In this document: positions 35,647 through 44,697 of the stretch, in pieces
Position numbering within the stretch: the first letter of the stretch is position 1
Layout: each line of letters begins with the position of its first letter
Assembly (NCBI GenBank): GCA_963838845.1
Contig: CAWISR010000003.1
Coordinates: forward strand, 1,302,001-1,366,000
Origin: CAVRXQ01 sp963838845
GTDB taxonomy: Bacteria; Actinomycetota; Acidimicrobiia; Acidimicrobiales; Bog-793
Direction of reading: 5' to 3'
Length of the DNA: 64,000 nucleotides
Made by a program: the position numbers and the translations under genes
The notes under the pieces: model-generated
Told to the model about the DNA's origin: nothing
The model's database searches: none
What the model saw: the letters and a program-made list of their open reading frames with translations, nothing else

Positions 35647-37694
35647 CTGTCCTTGCCTCGCAGGTCGATAATGAGCTCCAGATTGTTGGCGACGTTGACG
35701 ACATCGCCGTCAAAGACGATGGTTGTCGAGGCATATTCCTCGATCAGCGCCGGGCCGGGCACCCGATCACCAGCGGCGAGGTCATCCCGCGCGTAGATGG
35801 GAGTTTCGGTCGCCTCGTCTCCCCGCTCGAAGTGGACGCGTACGTGGTCCGACAGCTCCGAGCGACCCTTGCCATTTCGGACGCTCGATAGTCGCGGCTT
35901 GTCACGCTTGCCGAACCCGGTGACTCGCATGTTGACGACCTCGGCTCGCTCATCCGGCGCGTGGTGTCCATACCGCCGCTGGTGCACCTCATCGAAACGG
36001 CGCCGTATCGCCTCGAAGCTGTCGGTGCCGAGCTCATGTTCTTCGAAAGGTACGGGCAGGGTGAAGTCCTGTCCCACATACCGCATGTCGAGAAGTGCCT
36101 CGACGCGCAGACGATCGATGCCGATCAGGTGGGCGAGGTGGTCGGCCATCTCTCGGTAGCGCGCTTCGAGGAGCGCGGGATCGACGCGGTCGAAGCGCGC
36201 GTAGATCGTCTGCACGAGGTCGTGGCGTTCGTCAGCGAGAAGCATCCCGACAGCCGAGAAGTGACCGGGGTAGCGGGGCACGACGACACGCGGGATGTCC
36301 AGTTCGCGCGCGATCGCGACCGCGTGGAGCGGACCTGCACCACCCGACGCGAGCAGCACGAAGTCGCGCGGGTCATGACCCTTGGCGACCGAGACCTCGC
36401 GCACCGCGAGCGCCATCTTCGCGTTCGCGACCTCGATGACGCCGTGAGCCGCGGCGAGGAGTTCGAGGCCGAGCGGTTCTGCCACGTGCTTCGCGATGCC
36501 TTGGAGCGCGCCCTCGACATCAAGCTCCATCTCACCACCCATGAACGCGCTCTGGCGGATCCGACCGAGGGCGACGTTCGCATCGGTGATGGTCGGATCG
36601 ACGCCGCCGCGCCCGTAACAGATTGGGCCGGGCTCTGCGCCGGCGCTGCGCGGTCCTACCTTGAGCGCGCCGACCTCGTCGATCCAGGCGATGCTGCCGC
36701 CACCTGTGCCAACCTCGACGACGTCGACGACCGGTCCGAGCACGGGGTGGCCCTCGGCGTAGCCGCCGATGTAGTAACCGTCGGTGACCGTCGACGTGCC
36801 ATCGCGAATCAGGCTCACCTTGGCGGTCGTCCCGCCCATGTCGAAGGCGATCACGTTTGTGTGGCCGAGTTCGCGGCCAACTTCGGTCGCCCCAATGATG
36901 CCGCCGACGGGTCCAGACTCCATCATCGCAACGGGTTGGCGCGCAGCGATCGACGGAGTCATCACACCGCCACCTGACTGCATGATCCAGATTTCTCCGT
37001 CGAGGCCACGTTCGCGAAGCCGACGCTCGAGGGACTCGACGTAGTTGCTGACAATGGGGCCGATGTACGAGTTGACGACAGTCGTCGACGTCCGCTCGTA
37101 CTCGCGGTAATGGCGCAGGATCTCATGCGAGAGCGAGACGTACGCGTCGGGAAGTTCTGCGCGGATGATCGCACCAGCGCGGCGCTCGTGTTCGGGGTTC
37201 GCGTACGAATGGAGGAAGCAGACCGCGACCGCCTCGACGCCCGCGTCGCGTAGCGCGGCGCACGCGGCGAAGACGGCACTCTCGTCGAGTGGCGTCTCCA
37301 CCTTTCCCGAGGCGAGCATGCGCTCGGGCACCTCGAATGTGAGTGCACGCGGCACGAGCGGGCGGGGCCGGCGGAAGAACAAGTTGTAGGCATCGGGTCG
37401 GTTTCCGCGGCCTATCGCGTAGACGTCGCGCGTTCCTTGCGTGACGACGAGACCGGTCTTCGCACCCTTTGCCTCGAGCACCGTGTTGATGGCGATCGTC
37501 GAGCCGTGGACGACGTCGGTCGCCGCCGCCAGAGCGGCGCCGCTCTTTGCGATGCAGGCGAGCACACCTTCCACGAGGTCGTGCGGCGTCGTCAGGGTCT
37601 TAGCGTGGAGGAATCGCCCGGTGTGCGCCTCGTGGCCGATCAGGTCGGTGAACGTACCCCCGATGTCGACGGCGATCGTGAAGTCATCGTTCAT
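35643..37694 (-). CDS. hyuA: Hydantoinase A/oxoprolinase subunit
   Basis: Protein of 683 residues with the actin/hexokinase-like ATP fold: DIGGTFTDLIGHEA at the N-terminus and VIAFDMGGTTAKVSLI near residue 280, followed by the GGYAEGHPVLGPVVDVVEVGTGGGS block. It would phosphorylate the substrate or activate carboxylate/lactam carbonyl for ring opening, acting with HyuB. Substrates in this family include hydantoins, 5-oxoproline and ketones. Start ATG at 37694, just after the CocE-type stop at 37700. Cofactor preference cannot be read from the sequence. Confidence 0.92.
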   Translation of the reverse strand: MNDDFTIAVDIGGTFTDLIGHEAHTGRFLHAKTLTTPHDLVEGVLACIAKSGAALAAATDVVHGSTIAINTVLEAKGAKTGLVVTQGTRDVYAIGRGNRPDAYNLFFRRPRPLVPRALTFEVPERMLASGKVETPLDESAVFAACAALRDAGVEAVAVCFLHSYANPEHERRAGAIIRAELPDAYVSLSHEILRHYREYERTSTTVVNSYIGPIVSNYVESLERRLRERGLDGEIWIMQSGGGVMTPSIAARQPVAMMESGPVGGIIGATEVGRELGHTNVIAFDMGGTTAKVSLIRDGTSTVTDGYYIGGYAEGHPVLGPVVDVVEVGTGGGSIAWIDEVGALKVGPRSAGAEPGPICYGRGGVDPTITDANVALGRIRQSAFMGGEMELDVEGALQGIAKHVAEPLGLELLAAAHGVIEVANAKMALAVREVSVAKGHDPRDFVLLASGGAGPLHAVAIARELDIPRVVVPRYPGHFSAVGMLLADERHDLVQTIYARFDRVDPALLEARYREMADHLAHLIGIDRLRVEALLDMRYVGQDFTLPVPFEEHELGTDSFEAIRRRFDEVHQRRYGHHAPDERAEVVNMRVTGFGKRDKPRLSSVRNGKGRSELSDHVRVHFERGDEATETPIYARDDLAAGDRVPGPALIEEYASTTIVFDGDVVNVANNLELIIDLRGKDR

Positions 37695-37699
37695 GCCGG

Positions 37700-39439
37700 C
37701 TATGCGCGCGCCCGGTCGGTCGCGTTCGCCGTCGCGTCTCGGGTCGGCGGCCAGTGAATGTCGGCGACCGGTCGCGAAACCTGCTGGATCTCTGGAGCTT
37801 CCGGGATCACCGGCAGCAGCAAGTGTGACGGATGCTCCGCGTCATGAAAGATCGTTGCCGTTCCTGGGACGGGGAGCAGCTCGGATGTGTACACGGTGTG
37901 CAGCATCATGTGGTACACGTTGTCGTCGCTTGAGATCTGCACCCAGATTCGGTGCCCTTTCTTGAACGTCCAGAATTTTGGCGGCAGCTCAATTCGGTAC
38001 TCGTGGACCTCGCCGGGTTGGGGACGCTTGGGGCTCTGGTACGGATGGAACGGCAGTCCCGGTGTCGAGCGAACCTCGTCGACCTCCCGGTAGGACGCCT
38101 TGAGCACGTGCTCGGAGATCATCTGACGCTTGCCGTCGGCGTCGACGTCGGCCAGCTTCACGAAAAACGCCATGTCGAGCGTGTCGATCGCAGCCCAGAT
38201 CGAGACGCTCATCGGTCCCCACGCCCGCAGGTCGGCCGCAAGGGGCTCCGAGACGAACGCAATCTGCGGATCGCCCGTGATCAGCCTTGCCGTGGCGGCG
38301 GGTGTGCGCGGGTCATGGCTCATGTCCGCGGTGAAAGGGAGGCGCGAGCCGGTCGGATACGAATCGGGGGCCTCGGCCCCCGGGGCTTCGACGCTGAGTA
38401 GGCCGTACGGGGGCTCGGTCGCAGGCTGCTCAGCGCCCGAATGGAAGAAGAATTTCGACCATTGGCCGCGCGCGAGCGGGTATTCGCTCTCATACCGCCA
38501 CTCCTGGGTCACCGAGTCGCAGATCATCACCTCCGGCTCGTCCATGATCCCGTTCTCGACTCCTTTGCACCAGTGGTCGAACCAGCGAAGGATGTATTCG
38601 TTGAGCGGCATGCTCTCGAGGAACGTCACGTGCGACTGCGGATTCCAGGGTAAGACGACGAGCTTTTTTGGGCTCGTGATTTTCGGATAAGCCCAAAGCT
38701 GACCGCGCGAATGGTTTGCGCTCGGTTGTGGGACGATGCTGAGCGCCGGGACCTTGAGTTCGTGCAGCCTTGTCCACGAAGAGATGTTCCACCAGAACTC
38801 GCCGTCTTCGGGGTGGGACAAGAACGCATTGAAAAGATCGGCGGGCGGCAGCTTGCCCTCGACTTCACCCGGCCAATAGCACTGCGCCATCGTGTCCGGG
38901 CCCCACATCCCAAAGAAGCTCGTGTTGAACAGCCCGCCCTTCCAGGCGTAGTCGCGGTAAAAGTCCGTTGAGGCGTCAACTGGCGCGATGCACGCGAGGT
39001 GGGGCGGTCGTTGAAGCCCCACCAGCCACTGCATGACCCCGAAGTAAGAGTCGCCGAGCATCGTGACGTTCCCGTTGCACCACGGCTGTTGCGCGATCCA
39101 CTCGACCATGTCGTATCCGTCCTGCTGCTGCGCGAACTCGAATGGTGACCACCGTCCCTGCGAGAGCCCGGAGCCCCGCGCCGAGACGATGACGTGCACG
39201 TAACCGTTCGGGACGAAAAACGCCGTGTTTCCTGCCTCGATGGAATGCGAGATCGCCCCCGGCCACTGCTGGATCTCCTTGATGTACGGCGACATCGACA
39301 AGATCCCGGGATACCGCCCTTCGTGATCCGGGCGATAGATGTCCGCGGCGAGGCGGACTCCGTCGCGCATCGTGACGTACACGTTCTCGTCGAGCACGAC
39401 CCCGTCGGGTAGTGGGGGCCGGAGGGTGGGCATGGTCAT
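37700..39439 (-). CDS. CocE/NonD-family hydrolase (X-Pro dipeptidyl-peptidase S15 type)
   Basis: Alpha/beta hydrolase of about 579 residues. N-terminal catalytic domain includes VYVTMRDGVRLAADIYRP, the nucleophile elbow MLGDSYFGVMQW (Ser after G-D), and C-terminal beta-sandwich domain with PPKFWTFKKGHRIWVQISS. It hydrolyses esters or acyl-Pro-like amides; substrate unknown. Start ATG at 39439, with GAAAGGAA just upstream; the ATG two codons later is also possible. The open frame to 39583 adds sequence overlapping the iclR gene. It is 34 bases after the IclR gene on the same strand and likely in one transcript with it and with hyuAB. Confidence 0.85.
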   Translation of the reverse strand: MTMPTLRPPLPDGVVLDENVYVTMRDGVRLAADIYRPDHEGRYPGILSMSPYIKEIQQWPGAISHSIEAGNTAFFVPNGYVHVIVSARGSGLSQGRWSPFEFAQQQDGYDMVEWIAQQPWCNGNVTMLGDSYFGVMQWLVGLQRPPHLACIAPVDASTDFYRDYAWKGGLFNTSFFGMWGPDTMAQCYWPGEVEGKLPPADLFNAFLSHPEDGEFWWNISSWTRLHELKVPALSIVPQPSANHSRGQLWAYPKITSPKKLVVLPWNPQSHVTFLESMPLNEYILRWFDHWCKGVENGIMDEPEVMICDSVTQEWRYESEYPLARGQWSKFFFHSGAEQPATEPPYGLLSVEAPGAEAPDSYPTGSRLPFTADMSHDPRTPAATARLITGDPQIAFVSEPLAADLRAWGPMSVSIWAAIDTLDMAFFVKLADVDADGKRQMISEHVLKASYREVDEVRSTPGLPFHPYQSPKRPQPGEVHEYRIELPPKFWTFKKGHRIWVQISSDDNVYHMMLHTVYTSELLPVPGTATIFHDAEHPSHLLLPVIPEAPEIQQVSRPVADIHWPPTRDATANATDRARA

Positions 39440-39473
39440 TGGGTTCCTTTCGTTCGGGCCCCAAGCTGCGCTT

Positions 39474-40287
39474 TCAGTCGTCTGAGGTTTGGCCGTTGCC
39501 TCGAGGCAGCTCGCGATGACTCCCGAGCTCACGTTCGAGACGTGCCCGCACGGACAAAAGAGCCGTCGCGATCCGCTGTTCATTGCCGAAGAAGCGTTGC
39601 GAGGGCAACGGAACGCTGATCGCGGCGACGGGGGAGTTCAGCGGCGCGATCGCCACGCCGACCGCACAGATCCCTTCAGTGTGTTCCTCGCGGTCGTAGC
39701 CGAGCCCGACTTCGCGTACGGTCTCGAGCTCCTGAAGCAGCTGCGGACGCGAAGTGATCGTGTGCGGCGTCAACTGTTCAAGCCGCTCGGGAAGCAGTCG
39801 CTCGAGTTCAGTATTCGATAATCCAGCTAGCAGCGCCTTGCCGTTTGCTGTGCAGTGGGCAGGGAAGACGGCGCCGATGGAAGAGACGGCTCGGAGCCGC
39901 TGAAAGTCGGCGGCGACCTGGTCGACGAAGAGCACCTTGTCGTGTTCGAGCACGGCGAGATCGACCGTCTCGTTCAACTCGCGTGAAAGTGAGGCGATGT
40001 CCGGATGCATCGCGCGGCGTGAAGTGTCGTGACGCGGCCACCGCGAGGCTCCCGAAGAACGGACCGAGACGGAAGCCGCCACTCGGAGAGGCCGAGACAA
40101 CAAACGAATCGTGCTCGAGCGCGCTAATGAGACGGTGCACGGTGGAGCGCGCGAGTCCGACTCGAGCGGCGATCTCGGAGAGGCTGAGACCGTTGGGCTC
40201 GTCGCGTAGGGCCAGAAGAATGTCGGCGACGCGCCCGACGACTTGGACCGGGCTCCGGTCGGAGTTCGAATTCATGGCGGTTGCCAT
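39474..40287 (-). pseudogene. IclR-family transcriptional regulator, interrupted by a single-base frameshift
   Basis: About 270 residues when both frames are joined, the usual IclR size. The first frame supplies the winged helix (VGRVADILLALRDEP, LSLSEIAARVGLARSTVHRLISALEHDSF). The second supplies the ligand-binding part (DIASLSRELNETVDLAVLEHDKVLFVDQV, FPAHCTANGKALLAG). The switch is near 40020-40035, where one extra base is present compared with a continuous protein. Regulators of this kind sense an acid intermediate. The operator at 40309-40338 is just upstream, and identical spaced elements at two other promoters imply this protein controls them. Starts at ATG 40287 or 40275. Could be a sequencing error rather than inactivation. 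Confidence 0.8.
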
Positions 40288-40338
40288 ACGAGCGGATTTG
40301 ATCATAGGGTGTCCCGTATTGCAAGACAATCTGTCTCG
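40281..40338 (+). promoter_or_regulatory. Promoter with two-part operator (site B) between iclR and cupin genes
   Basis: On the plus strand TTGCCA (40281-40286), 18-base spacer, TAGGGT (40305-40310), then GTGTCCCG (40309-40316) and CTGTCTCG (40331-40338), 22 bases apart. GGTGTCCCGTAT (40308-40319) is identical to the sequence at 21482-21493. The region lies between the divergent iclR and cupin genes, consistent with autoregulation and shared control. Confidence 0.6.
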
Positions 40339-40476
40339 ACGGGTGGATGAGGTCGCTCAGTCGTTGAACATGGGAGCACCCATCGGCGAGGAGCGGCCGC
40401 AGCGCGGCAACGCACGGGTGCCTGAGTCGATCGTCACGCCGGGAGCCTCAATCCTGATCCGAGCCGAACCGAGGAG

Positions 40477-40965
40477 GTGAGCATCGAATCGACGATAAGG
40501 CGAGTCGTCACGGGACACGATGACGAGGGTCGAGCGATCGTACAGATCGATCGCCGGGACGAACTCGTGCCGCGGCGCGAGCGTGTGGCCTCACGGGTGC
40601 TCTGGACGAGCGACTCGGTTCCCGCCGACAACGACGGAAACGAGGACGCCGCGATTCAAGATGTCGGCCTGACGATGACGGGCGGAACGGTGTTTCGCGT
40701 CGTGCAATTCGAGTCCGGTAACCCCGAATTCATGCACCGAACCGCCTCGGTCGACTACGGGGTCGTACTCGAGGGCGAAATCGACATGGAACTCGACGGA
40801 GGCGAGTCGGTCCACCTCGAAGCGGGCGACCTACTCGTTCAGCGGGGCACGATCCACGGCTTTGCGAACCGCAGCGGTGCCCCATGTCGGATCGCCTTTG
40901 TCCTCGTCTCGGCCAAGCCGGTCGAGGTGGCTGGGCGAGTGCTGGGAGACTCGATCCCACACTGA
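40477..40965 (+). CDS. Cupin-domain protein
   Basis: Small beta-barrel protein of 162 residues. The cupin motifs are EFMHRTASVDYGVVLEGEIDMELDG (His and Glu ligands) and GDLLVQRGTIHGFAN (second His). Cupins can be dioxygenases, isomerases or ligand sensors; the metal-binding residues are present, but no specific reaction can be assigned. The first 50 residues form a longer lead than in minimal cupins. Start GTG at 40477 with GAGGAG directly adjoining. It is divergent from iclR under the shared operator and ends 36 bases from the convergent gene at 41001. Confidence 0.8.
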   Translation: MSIESTIRRVVTGHDDEGRAIVQIDRRDELVPRRERVASRVLWTSDSVPADNDGNEDAAIQDVGLTMTGGTVFRVVQFESGNPEFMHRTASVDYGVVLEGEIDMELDGGESVHLEAGDLLVQRGTIHGFANRSGAPCRIAFVLVSAKPVEVAGRVLGDSIPH

Positions 40966-41000
40966 CGCTCGGTCGTGAAGCTGCGCTTGAAATCGGAAGT

Positions 41001-41837
41001 TCACCGCGCGACGCCGTCCGAAGGTGGTGGTATCTGTCCGAGAGCCGAAAGGACGCGTTCGAGAGCGTCGCTGCCTGCTGGCTCACGAGGAGATCGTTGG
41101 TAGATGTCTGCCGCGGCGCGATGGAACCCGTCGGGAAGGCCCGCGGTCGCGAAAGTGTCGGCGATTTCGTCCATCTCGTCCTTCCAACGCCACCCGTAGC
41201 GCTGCGCCGAACGAGCTGCCGACTCGCAAAATCCGGGCAGATCGGGTAGCGAATTCGCCCACTCGCGCAGTAATGACTGCTCGACGCCTTCGGCACGCGC
41301 GAGCGAGCGGATGGCGAGCGCGAGCGCGGCAGTCCCTTTCGTCCAAGCGGAGACAACCACCTTGACGGCAGAAGCCGAGCCTGCGCTTTTTGAGACAACG
41401 ATCGGTTCGACGATCGTTGTGGTGAAGAGTTCGGCGATCGTGTCGGCCTCTGTGCCCGACAGGTAGAGCCGGGTCGTGTCGCGTTTTGTCGGAGGAGGAC
41501 CGATGATCGATCCGTCGACGTATCGGTCGACTTGCCCTTGGATCGCGCGCGACGTCGCTGGGGAGATCGCGTTCGCATCCACATAGATACCAGCAAAAGA
41601 ACGCACACGGCGAGCGACTTCAACGGCTGCCGCCGGGGGGCAAATGGAAAGGATGACCTCGCAACGCCCGGCGAGCTCTCGGATAGTGCCGCAGTCCTTG
41701 AGGTCGGCGGATCTTGCACGTTCGACTGTTGCCGTACTTCTTCCCTCGGAAGCCCAGAGCACCGTATGGCCGACTGCACCCAGAGCGGAAGCCACCGCGG
41801 TCCCCATCTCCCCCGGATGAAGCAGGCCGACCTTCAT
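41001..41837 (-). CDS. 6-phosphogluconate dehydrogenase-like NAD-binding protein (DUF1932)
   Basis: Protein of 278 residues. The N-terminal Rossmann segment VGLLHPGEMGTAVASALGAVGHTVLW and CEVILSICPPAAAVEVA, then VDANAISPATSRAI, match the 6-phosphogluconate/3-hydroxyisobutyrate dehydrogenase group; the C-terminal half matches the DUF1932 domain. It probably reduces or oxidises a beta-hydroxy acid. In other genomes it accompanies hydantoinase, MmgE/PrpD or PEP-mutase genes. Start ATG at 41837. Convergent with the cupin gene, downstream in orientation from the PEP-mutase-family gene but separated by a hairpin. Confidence 0.85.
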   Translation of the reverse strand: MKVGLLHPGEMGTAVASALGAVGHTVLWASEGRSTATVERARSADLKDCGTIRELAGRCEVILSICPPAAAVEVARRVRSFAGIYVDANAISPATSRAIQGQVDRYVDGSIIGPPPTKRDTTRLYLSGTEADTIAELFTTTIVEPIVVSKSAGSASAVKVVVSAWTKGTAALALAIRSLARAEGVEQSLLREWANSLPDLPGFCESAARSAQRYGWRWKDEMDEIADTFATAGLPDGFHRAAADIYQRSPREPAGSDALERVLSALGQIPPPSDGVAR

Positions 41838-41876
41838 AGGCGCCGTCTCACCGTTGGACGTTCGCGATCACCTTGA

Positions 41877-41904
41877 GGAGAGCTTCTACGAGGCATCGCT
41901 CTCC
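41877..41904 (-). terminator. Hairpin after the PEP-mutase-family gene
   Basis: GGAGAGC (41877-41883) and GCTCTCC (41898-41904) make a perfect 7-base-pair stem with a 14-base loop, starting 28 bases after the minus-strand stop at 41932. No T-run is visible. Confidence 0.4.
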
Positions 41905-41931
41905 GCTCGAGCGATCTCCGAACGGTGCCGC

Positions 41932-42849
41932 TTATCCGCTGCGGTCACTGGAGTCTGCGAACGGATCTGTGGGGGAGTCCTCCTGTGAAACCGCGTAGCG
42001 GGACTCAGCTTCCTTGAATACCGGGAGCTCGACGAGATCTGCGAGTTCGTCGAAGGAGGCAAGCGGCGGCAGCTGACTCATGTCGTCTTTCGCCAGCGCG
42101 GTAAAGGCCGCGCGCATCGCATGAACGGTGGCCGTCAGCGCAACGTTGTAGGTCACAATCTTGAAACCCATCTCCGCGAGGGCGGTGCGGCTGACGAGAG
42201 GCGTCCTCGGCATCATGTTCGCCCATGTATGCGTCGTGAGCGATGCTGCGAACGCGCGCAGCTCTTCCTCCGTCTTGAGCGCCTCGATGAAGACGATGTC
42301 CGCCCCTTCTTCCTGGAAGATCTTGGCGCGGCGCATCGCTTCGCTGAGATCAACCGCAGAGCGCGCGTCGGTTCGTGCGACGATGATGATGTCGACGTGG
42401 GCTTCGCGACGAGCGTCGACCGCCGCGCGAATTTTCATGCGCGCCTCTTCTGCGGTCACGACGGCGTGGCGGCCTGAGTAGTGACCGCACTTTTTCGGCC
42501 AGAGTTGATCCTCGAGAAGGATCCCAGCGGCGCCGGCGCGGGCATATTCGATGACCGTTCGCCTCACGTTCAGCGCGTTTCCGTAGCCGGTGTCTCCGTC
42601 AGCGATGACTGGGAATCCCGGGACGGCCGCACACGTGTTGCGCAGCTGATCGAGCATGTCCGAGAACGTGATCAATCCCAGATCGGGGAGCGCGAACCTT
42701 TCTGCGGCGACACCCAAACCGCCGAGGAGCACTGTTGAGAAGCCGACATCCTGGGCCAAGCGAGCCGAAAGCGGACCGTTGACCACGGGACAAACGATCA
42801 GGCCCTGTTCGTCGATGAGTGTTCGGAGGCGCTGTCCAGCGGTGCTCAT
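41932..42849 (-). CDS. Isocitrate lyase / PEP mutase family C-C lyase
   Basis: Second member of this superfamily in the window, 305 residues. Motifs: ADGDTGYGNALN near residue 84 and LEDQLWPKKCGHYSGR near residue 117, keeping the catalytic Cys of lyases (methylisocitrate lyase-like). Its context of aromatic monooxygenase and the 6PGDH-like protein suggests cleavage of a hydroxylated dicarboxylate. Start ATG at 42849. It shares only scattered identity with the enzyme at 2501-3493, so the two probably act on different substrates. Confidence 0.86.
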   Translation of the reverse strand: MSTAGQRLRTLIDEQGLIVCPVVNGPLSARLAQDVGFSTVLLGGLGVAAERFALPDLGLITFSDMLDQLRNTCAAVPGFPVIADGDTGYGNALNVRRTVIEYARAGAAGILLEDQLWPKKCGHYSGRHAVVTAEEARMKIRAAVDARREAHVDIIIVARTDARSAVDLSEAMRRAKIFQEEGADIVFIEALKTEEELRAFAASLTTHTWANMMPRTPLVSRTALAEMGFKIVTYNVALTATVHAMRAAFTALAKDDMSQLPPLASFDELADLVELPVFKEAESRYAVSQEDSPTDPFADSSDRSG

Positions 42850-42928
42850 CGCGTGACATGGTATTCCACGAGCCGAGACATGTCGTCCTGCGTGTCGGGA
42901 CGGACATGCCCGCGAGCCCGCGACGTGC

Positions 42929-44461
42929 TCACGTTCCGGCGGATGCCAGGGTGCGAGCGACGTCTCCTGCGCTCGGCGTCCGGTTAGGCCGGGTTTCGCG
43001 TGGCGTCATGGTGATCCGAACCAGGTAGTCGAGCGCGTCGCGCAAACCGATATCTGTGCCGTCCCCCACCCAGGCGACGTATCCGTCGGGTCTGATCAGC
43101 ACGGCGGTGGGGGCTGCTACTTGGCCCAGGACCGGAAGGTCCCACGTACCGGCGTACTTGGCGTCGAGCGCCAGCATTCGGTGTGCCCACGGGGATATGT
43201 CGAAACCCCAGGGGTTGCCAAGGTTCAAAAGGACGGCACGGGCGTCGTGGAGGAGGGTGAATGCTCGCACCGTGCCACCGGGGGTGACGAGGTCGAGATC
43301 GGGCATCCGGCGCCCGAGCAGCGGGTGCCCCTCTCCGAGGTACTGGATGTCCAGACCGGAAATCATCGCGGCGAACCGCTTGCGCGGTTCGTCCATGTTC
43401 AACAGCTCGGACATCGTCTCGCGCAAGGCGTCGACGCGCTCGCCGGGGCGGAGGAGCGCGGTTTGCGCCATGGTGTTCCGCAACACGCGGGCAGCGACAG
43501 GTTGCCGCTCGGTCTGGTAGGTATCGAGCAGGCTCTCAGGCGAGATCCCGTTGACCACCTGGGCGAGCTTCCATCCCAGATTCACCGCATCCTGCAGGCC
43601 GATCTGGAGGCCCTGACCGCCAACCGGGTAATGGACGTGCGCCGCGTCGCCCGCTAACAGCACTCGTCTTTCGCGGTAGGACGCCGCCTGACGCGTCATA
43701 TCCGTGAACCGGGAGATCCAAGTGGCGCTGTGCACCCCGTAATCGCTTCCGTATACGGCGATGAGCGCCTCGCTGAGATCGCGAAGGGTCGGCTCACTGC
43801 TGTGTCCGACGTGCTGTTCGGACACCATGACACGCACCCGCTCCCCGTCCTCCAGTTTCGAGAGCGAACGGATGCCCTTGTCGTCGCGGCGAAGCCCCCA
43901 TTCCGGCTCATGTTCCAGCTCGACTTCAGCGATCAGGGAGCTGGTTGACGGGTCCCACCCCGGGAACTCGATACCGGCTGCCTTGCGGATCAGACTGCGT
44001 CCTCCGTCGCACCCAACGAGATACTCCGCCCGTAGCGGCTGACCGTCGGAGAGCGCGACGTCGACACCGGTGTCATCCTGCGCGAACCCCCTCACCTCGG
44101 TGCCGTAGTACGTCGGCACTGCGAGCTCTGCGACCCATTCGGCCAGTATTCGCTCGGTGCGGTCCTGCCACAACGCGAGCCCGTAGTTGTGCCGGGTGGG
44201 AAAGTCGCTGATGTCCAAGGGGATCCATGCGAAGGTGGCGACCTGGGCCACCTTCCCCTGCGAAAGGAACCGATCCGCAATCCCACGCTGATCGAGAACC
44301 TCGATGGTGCGTGAGTGCAAACCGCCGGCGCGCGAGCCGGTGAGGTCGCGGCTCGCGCGCCGCTCAGCAATGGCAACGTCCACCCCCGCCAGCGCCAGCT
44401 CGCCCGCCAACATCAGCCCCGTCGGACCGCCTCCGGCGATCACCACCGCATGTTCGGCCAT
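42929..44461 (-). CDS. FAD-dependent aromatic monooxygenase (PheA/TfdB/RdmE type)
   Basis: Flavoprotein hydroxylase of 510 residues. FAD motif VIAGGGPTGLMLAGELALAG near residue 6, DG motif VGCDGGRSLIRKAAGI near residue 150, and GDAAHVHYPVGGQGLQIGLQDAVNLGWKLA near residue 275. The C-terminal part (after PDLDLVTPGG) has the thioredoxin-like domain usual for the class. It hydroxylates a phenolic or polyketide aromatic using NAD(P)H and oxygen. ATG at 44461 has GAGGAGG 8 bases upstream. Upstream 236 bases to the DppC-type gene hold no gene. Confidence 0.87.
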   Translation of the reverse strand: MAEHAVVIAGGGPTGLMLAGELALAGVDVAIAERRASRDLTGSRAGGLHSRTIEVLDQRGIADRFLSQGKVAQVATFAWIPLDISDFPTRHNYGLALWQDRTERILAEWVAELAVPTYYGTEVRGFAQDDTGVDVALSDGQPLRAEYLVGCDGGRSLIRKAAGIEFPGWDPSTSSLIAEVELEHEPEWGLRRDDKGIRSLSKLEDGERVRVMVSEQHVGHSSEPTLRDLSEALIAVYGSDYGVHSATWISRFTDMTRQAASYRERRVLLAGDAAHVHYPVGGQGLQIGLQDAVNLGWKLAQVVNGISPESLLDTYQTERQPVAARVLRNTMAQTALLRPGERVDALRETMSELLNMDEPRKRFAAMISGLDIQYLGEGHPLLGRRMPDLDLVTPGGTVRAFTLLHDARAVLLNLGNPWGFDISPWAHRMLALDAKYAGTWDLPVLGQVAAPTAVLIRPDGYVAWVGDGTDIGLRDALDYLVRITMTPRETRPNRTPSAGDVARTLASAGT

Positions 44462-44697
44462 CCGCCAAGCCTCCTCTTCCGTAGGCCGACGCTCACGTTC
44501 TTCGGGTATCGAACCAGAAGCCTCGACCGAACTGAGTCGGATCGCGTCCTCCAAGTCGCGTCGCGGCGGGGGACAGGCGACCACAGCGATCGCGCATGGG
44601 CAGATGTTCCGGGAAGTCTCCTACGGACCGAATTAGGTTCAAGTCCTCCCGCCCGCCACGACTTCTCTCTCGTGAGAAAGTCACGAAGTGACATTTC

